DNA of 64,000 bases from QHXM01 sp032160165. GTDB taxonomy: Bacteria; Acidobacteriota; Blastocatellia; Pyrinomonadales; Pyrinomonadaceae. The position numbers were made by a program, and so were the translations under genes. Where the stretch lies: contig JAVHWA010000089.1 in NCBI GenBank assembly GCA_032160165.1, positions 9,776-73,775 of the forward strand. The letters are read 5' to 3'. Below the pieces are notes generated by a model. The model saw only the letters and a list, made by a program, of their open reading frames with translations. It was not told the DNA's origin and searched no databases. This document shows positions 60,833 to 64,000 of this stretch, piece by piece (positions within the stretch are counted from its first letter, which is position 1; every line of letters starts with the position of its first letter).

Positions 60833-61811
60833 GCTTTCTCGTCTTTTCCATCCTCTAGTGGGCTCTGCCACTTATTCAGCATCCTCACTTCAATTCACGG
60901 GAACTCCGATTCCCGACAGCCCCCACCATATCGCTAAGGACAGTGAAGGCCAACCAGTCATTCTGTTAGAGGTTCACGAAGCGGGCGTACGACCACCTTC
61001 GATCCTCTTGCGGAATCTGCAGGTTGATCACGCACTGCGCTGTCGAATTAGGCGAGCGGACGGAAGCGAAGTTAACAGCAGATTTTCTGTCGTGCGTTGC
61101 GTGAGTACGAACGCATCACTGCAAGAATGCTTTTTCGATCTCATCAGCGTTCTGTTGCGCCAGTTGTCGAATCGACCAACATCACATCAGCTTTCCGACG
61201 CCTTCGATCGCATCGCAGCTTTATTTCTGGCGCTTGAGCGACCGCCGACGCGCTCCGTGCAGGGCCTTTGGGGAGAGTTGTTTTTGATTACCAAAGCAAG
61301 GAACACCAGCTTTCTTGTTGAATGCTGGCATAACGATGCGACTGAACATTATGATTTTGCTCACGGTCTCCACAGAATGGAGGTGAAAACTTGCGCCGAT
61401 CGCTCCCGCGCTCACCATTTTTCCTATGAGCAGGTTTATTCAGCAACGGGTGTCAGGGTAGCAATCGCTTCCATGTTCACGGAAAAGACAACATCAGGTG
61501 TTAGCGTCGGTGATTTATGGGACCAAGGGCGAGAACAGGTAGCGGAGAATTCGGCGCTGAGGTTAAAGATCGACGAAATTTGCATCCAATCACTAGGCGA
61601 TAATTGGGAAGAAGCAAGATCCGTCCGTTTTGATTCGAGCCTAGCTGCGGAATCATTGGCATTTTATGACGTCGAAGATATTCCACGCATTCAATCGCAA
61701 ATTCCGCCGGGGATCAGCAATGTCCACTTTTGCTCTAATCTGTCTTTTGGAAAAACCATGCAGGAAAGGAATCGCGCGCTCGGTCCTTTAGTGGAGGCGA
61801 TCTTAAGTTAA
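60825..61811 (+). CDS. DUF4420 (PD-(D/E)XK-type) nuclease-like protein
   Basis: A 328-residue protein from the ATG at 60825, preceded by GAGGG and overlapping the Z1 stop. The middle contains the DUF4420 signature QGLWGELFLI, then HYDFAHGLHRMEVKTCADR. The E in GELF, the D in HYDF and the EVK of RMEVKT fit a PD-(D/E)XK nuclease core. The C-terminal VHFCSNLSFGKTM is less conserved. DUF4420 proteins are regular partners of Z1 and MORC ATPases and are thought to be the nuclease effector. The vsr gene follows convergently, with a 4-bp overlap of the 3' ends. Confidence 0.88.
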   Translation: MGELSRLFHPLVGSATYSASSLQFTGTPIPDSPHHIAKDSEGQPVILLEVHEAGVRPPSILLRNLQVDHALRCRIRRADGSEVNSRFSVVRCVSTNASLQECFFDLISVLLRQLSNRPTSHQLSDAFDRIAALFLALERPPTRSVQGLWGELFLITKARNTSFLVECWHNDATEHYDFAHGLHRMEVKTCADRSRAHHFSYEQVYSATGVRVAIASMFTEKTTSGVSVGDLWDQGREQVAENSALRLKIDEICIQSLGDNWEEARSVRFDSSLAAESLAFYDVEDIPRIQSQIPPGISNVHFCSNLSFGKTMQERNRALGPLVEAILS

Positions 61812-62239
61812 CATACACCGACTTGAGATTTGAGAGCGCGTAAACGAGAGACAAGTAAATCGTGCACTGATTCTCTATCAGTTGCCTCACATTCCCAAAT
61901 TGTCACAACTTTCCATCCCGTTTTCATGAGAGCCGCTTGGGCAGAAGCGTCGCGTTCTTGGTTTCTTCGCAGCTTGGGAAACCAATAAGATGTATTACTC
62001 TTGGGCATCTTGCCCAAATGACAGTGATGCTGATGCCAAAAACAGCCGTGCACAAAGACCACGATTGAATATTTCGGTAATACAATATCTGGTGTTCCGA
62101 CGAGGTCCTTCCGGTATAGACGAAAACGATATCCCATGCGATGTAAGACGGACCTGACCAAAATCTCAGGCTTAGTGTTCGTCTTACGAATGCGCTGCAT
62201 CACACGCCGTCGTGTCGTTTTATCATAAACGTCCGGCAT
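61808..62239 (-). CDS. vsr: Very short patch repair endonuclease (Vsr)
   Basis: A 143-residue endonuclease from the ATG at 62239; a longer frame upstream has no family resemblance. Full-length Vsr features are present: VYDKTTRRRVMQRIRKTNTKPE, VRSVLHRMGYRFRLYRKDLVGTPDIVLPK (catalytic Asp in TPDIV), VVFVHGCFWHQHHC (His and zinc ligands) and GWKVVTIWECEA. Vsr nicks beside T:G mismatches that arise from deamination of 5-methylcytosine, so it belongs with the C5 methyltransferase upstream. It is on the opposite strand to that operon. Confidence 0.94.
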   Translation of the reverse strand: MPDVYDKTTRRRVMQRIRKTNTKPEILVRSVLHRMGYRFRLYRKDLVGTPDIVLPKYSIVVFVHGCFWHQHHCHLGKMPKSNTSYWFPKLRRNQERDASAQAALMKTGWKVVTIWECEATDRESVHDLLVSRLRALKSQVGVC

Positions 62240-62408
62240 CGATTTACAACCCCTCAACAACCCCAAGTGTTTCGGCAAGACTTGGGATTTGTTTGTAAAC
62301 GCACATTTAACTATATTATGAAAAGGAAGCCGAAGCCCAACACACTTTTGACGATCCAAGATCATCATGATCCGAGCATTCCACTTGGAAATAGAACGGA
62401 ACGTTAAC

Positions 62409-63086
62409 ATGGAAGCTCTTGGTTGGCCCGAGCGCGGAACTGCCGGCGGGGACGGCCTTAGATGCAATAGGCTTTACACCGATCTTCGTCGCTGCTCTTG
62501 GACACAAGCTCAAGCGGTCCTAGGCCTTGAGGATCGATTTATTTCTATATTGGAATCGGCCACTGATTTCGAAGCTAATATTGATCGTGTAAACCGCGAG
62601 CTTGAAGAGTTGTATGACGATGAGGAGGAAGGGCTATTTGGTTTGGATCTTGGTGTGGCGTCTTCTGTCATAGCGCTCTCCGCCGCTCGGTGTGTTCCGT
62701 TCTCAAGCTGCAATGGAGGGGCGTTTGGTGACATGCATCACGAGCGCATTCCACTCGTCGCGTTTTTTGCGATGCGCGCGTGGCTTCCGGTTCTAGTGAG
62801 CATGGCTGAGGAAGCTAATGTTGGGATAGTCAACAGTGGAGATGGTCTAGTTGTCTACGGCGAAATTCAAAGTATGCTAGGGTTCGCACGAGTTATTATA
62901 CGCCGACGTAGGGAGTTTCGCAGATTGAGAGCGACCACGGCTGATAAATCTCCCAACACCCTTGATCAACGACTACCCGGAATGCAGCGTGTGTTGCCGT
63001 TTGAAATGTGGTCAACTCTCCAGCCAGCGTTTGGGCTAGTTCCTAAGCCTCGAGTTCAGCTAGCTGCTCGGTCACCCAAACGGTGA
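62409..63086 (+). CDS. Conserved hypothetical protein (LGVASSVIALSA family)
   Basis: About 225 residues from the ATG at 62409; an ATG 14 codons earlier is possible. The central part, GLFGLDLGVASSVIALSAARCVPFSSCNGGAFGDMHHERIPLV in outline (key blocks DLGVASSVIALSA, PFSSCNGGAFG, HHERIPLVAF), recurs in a conserved protein family of unknown function that I have seen in diverse bacteria. The N-terminus (CSWTQAQAVLGL) and a basic stretch (VIIRRRREFRRLR) flank it. The conserved Cys, His-His-Glu and Asn residues suggest an active or metal site. It is transcribed divergently from vsr and its 3' end overlaps the convergent nuclease-like gene by 44 bp. Confidence 0.65.
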   Translation: MEALGWPERGTAGGDGLRCNRLYTDLRRCSWTQAQAVLGLEDRFISILESATDFEANIDRVNRELEELYDDEEEGLFGLDLGVASSVIALSAARCVPFSSCNGGAFGDMHHERIPLVAFFAMRAWLPVLVSMAEEANVGIVNSGDGLVVYGEIQSMLGFARVIIRRRREFRRLRATTADKSPNTLDQRLPGMQRVLPFEMWSTLQPAFGLVPKPRVQLAARSPKR

Positions 63087-63903
63087 GTTCGTCGGTCAAG
63101 ACAGGATCGTGCCTGTCTCGTGGGAGTAGATTAACGATCCTAGGTCGGTCAAAGAGTAGGCCCTTATCTGTAGATGCTTCATGCCAGTCTCGCGCTGGCA
63201 AAACCCGAGGGACAGCGAATCCTCGAACGGGGTTAAAAGCCCAGTGAATGTATTGGTACCAACTCTCAAGAGGAACAGGCAATTTCCCTTTCCAGTCTTG
63301 TCCTGCATAACATTGCAGCAATAGAACAAGTTGGCTCGGTCTTCCGTCATGGAAAGGAATCCAACCAATCACATCTACTCCACGATCATTAAAGCGCGGA
63401 GGCGGCGACTCAATGAATCGTTCTCCCAAATCCTCAGCCAACTTTTTGATTTTGCGTTTAATTTGTGACTCCTCGCTCTCCGGTTCTGAGTCGGAAGGGG
63501 AAGGGGCAGGCCAGCCAAAGACAATAGCGTTACCTCGTAAATAGCGTTCTACTGCTTTCCTTGCGATTCGTTCAAACAGCTTGCCAGGGTCACGTGTCAC
63601 GCCCCGCACTCCAAATAATGAAAGAAGGAGGCACGCTAAATACTCAACGGCGGGCTCAACGTCAGGTCGGGGCTCTATAGTTCGCTCAGCGACTTCGAAT
63701 GTGGGTTCTGAATACAGACCATGCCGGTACTCCAACTCACGCCAGATATCGCTAATGAACCATTCGGCAGGCTCTGCACCAGTGATTCTATCAACCGAAG
63801 AACTGACCTCTGCCTTTGATAGTCGCTCCTTGTTCACCGAAACATTCAGTTCAATCCAATCAGCGACTCTCCTGACAGAACCTGGATCGGGTAATTCAAT
63901 CAT
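63043..63903 (-). CDS. Restriction-endonuclease-like protein (PD-(D/E)XK type), candidate defence gene
   Basis: About 286 residues from the ATG at 63903, one base after the stop of the gene upstream. The middle part has RFNDRGVDVIGWIPF followed by SQLVLLLQCYAGQDWKGK. This matches the D-x(n)-(Q/E)xK pattern of Mrr-like nucleases (GVDV ... LLQC) with a QCYAGQDWKGK ending in place of QCK. The C-terminus (WYQYIHWAFNPVRGFAVPRV, LLPRDRHDPVLTDELTVW) is not recognised. It lies next to the Vsr/MORC cluster and probably forms an operon with the partly visible upstream gene. Nuclease activity is an inference from the motif. Confidence 0.65.
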   Translation of the reverse strand: MIELPDPGSVRRVADWIELNVSVNKERLSKAEVSSSVDRITGAEPAEWFISDIWRELEYRHGLYSEPTFEVAERTIEPRPDVEPAVEYLACLLLSLFGVRGVTRDPGKLFERIARKAVERYLRGNAIVFGWPAPSPSDSEPESEESQIKRKIKKLAEDLGERFIESPPPRFNDRGVDVIGWIPFHDGRPSQLVLLLQCYAGQDWKGKLPVPLESWYQYIHWAFNPVRGFAVPRVLPARDWHEASTDKGLLFDRPRIVNLLPRDRHDPVLTDELTVWVTEQLAELEA

Positions 63904-63904
63904 A

Positions 63905-64000
63905 TTAGTCTCGAACAATCTTGAGTAGCGCTTTGACAGTCTGTTCGCACTTTTCCGCCTGAGCAACAACTTCGAAGGTCTTATGCCGATGCGCTATTCC
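63905..64000 (-). CDS. 3' end of an unidentified gene (cut by window edge)
   Basis: The frame is open from base 64000 to a TAA at 63905-63907, giving 31 C-terminal residues (ending EKCEQTVKALLKIVRD). The stop is one base from the ATG of the nuclease-like gene, which suggests an operon. Too little is visible to name it, and a chance open frame cannot be excluded. Confidence 0.45.
   Translation of the reverse strand, partial: GIAHRHKTFEVVAQAEKCEQTVKALLKIVRD

Overview
The window looks like a piece of an Acidobacteriota chromosome, probably class Blastocatellia; this is inferred from gene content, not from a marker gene. Signs are an Oar-like TonB-dependent outer-membrane protein with an N-terminal carboxypeptidase-regulatory domain, two 'VWFA-related Acidobacterial' proteins, a secretin with a C-terminal cohesin-like domain, a microcompartment operon, and many intergenic short tandem (often 7-bp) repeats.

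Layout. 1-5.6 kb: the start of an RlmI-type methyltransferase gene (cut by the window edge), a frameshifted DUF4097 remnant, an Oar-like outer-membrane protein and a DUF5666 exported protein. 5.7-7.9 kb: an ECF sigma / zinc anti-sigma / bactofilin-like membrane protein operon. 8.0-16.8 kb (minus): a type II secretion or type IV pilus-like operon in the order GspF, GspE, secretin, two pseudopilins, PilM-like protein, Ig/PKD-like exported protein. 17.2-24.8 kb: a TolC-like protein with an extra C-terminal domain, two VWFA proteins, a cNMP-binding/DUF1003 membrane protein, and CorA with a small membrane partner. 25.2-33.7 kb: a bacterial microcompartment (BMC) locus with two hexamer shell genes, one pentamer gene, a CoA-acylating aldehyde dehydrogenase, an ACT protein, a zinc-ribbon membrane protein and a UPF0210 protein, plus a TPR/AAA/Fis regulator. 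No signature enzyme, phosphotransacylase or alcohol dehydrogenase is visible. 34.1-47.2 kb: housekeeping and exported proteins (RodZ-like, IMP dehydrogenase, tandem exported paralogues, two lipid-metabolism-type enzymes, an FG-GAP/Calx-beta/DUF4214 protein, an M61 peptidase, an alanyl-tRNA editing protein).

47.4 kb to the end: a tRNA-Ala(CGC) gene followed at once by a tyrosine integrase marks one edge of an integrated mobile element. It carries an AlpA/Xis-like protein, an ArdC-like antirestriction protein and small element genes, then a defence island: an HNH protein, an XRE-domain GTPase with a small partner, a C5 cytosine methyltransferase, a MORC/MutL-type GHKL ATPase, a Z1 helicase-like protein, a DUF4420 nuclease-like protein, Vsr, a conserved hypothetical protein and a further nuclease-like protein. 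The far end of the element is not in the window.

The most notable signal is three 15-bp palindromes of form G(C/T)GAA-N5-TTC(G/A)C, spaced exactly 32 bp apart, in the divergent promoter region between the XRE-GTPase and the methyltransferase operon. They suggest that the XRE-GTPase is both a candidate antiviral GTPase and the switch for the neighbouring MORC/Z1 system. A second theme is that heptamer-type repeat hairpins fill operon spacers in the BMC locus and even form the leader-peptide coding sequence of the pseudopilins.
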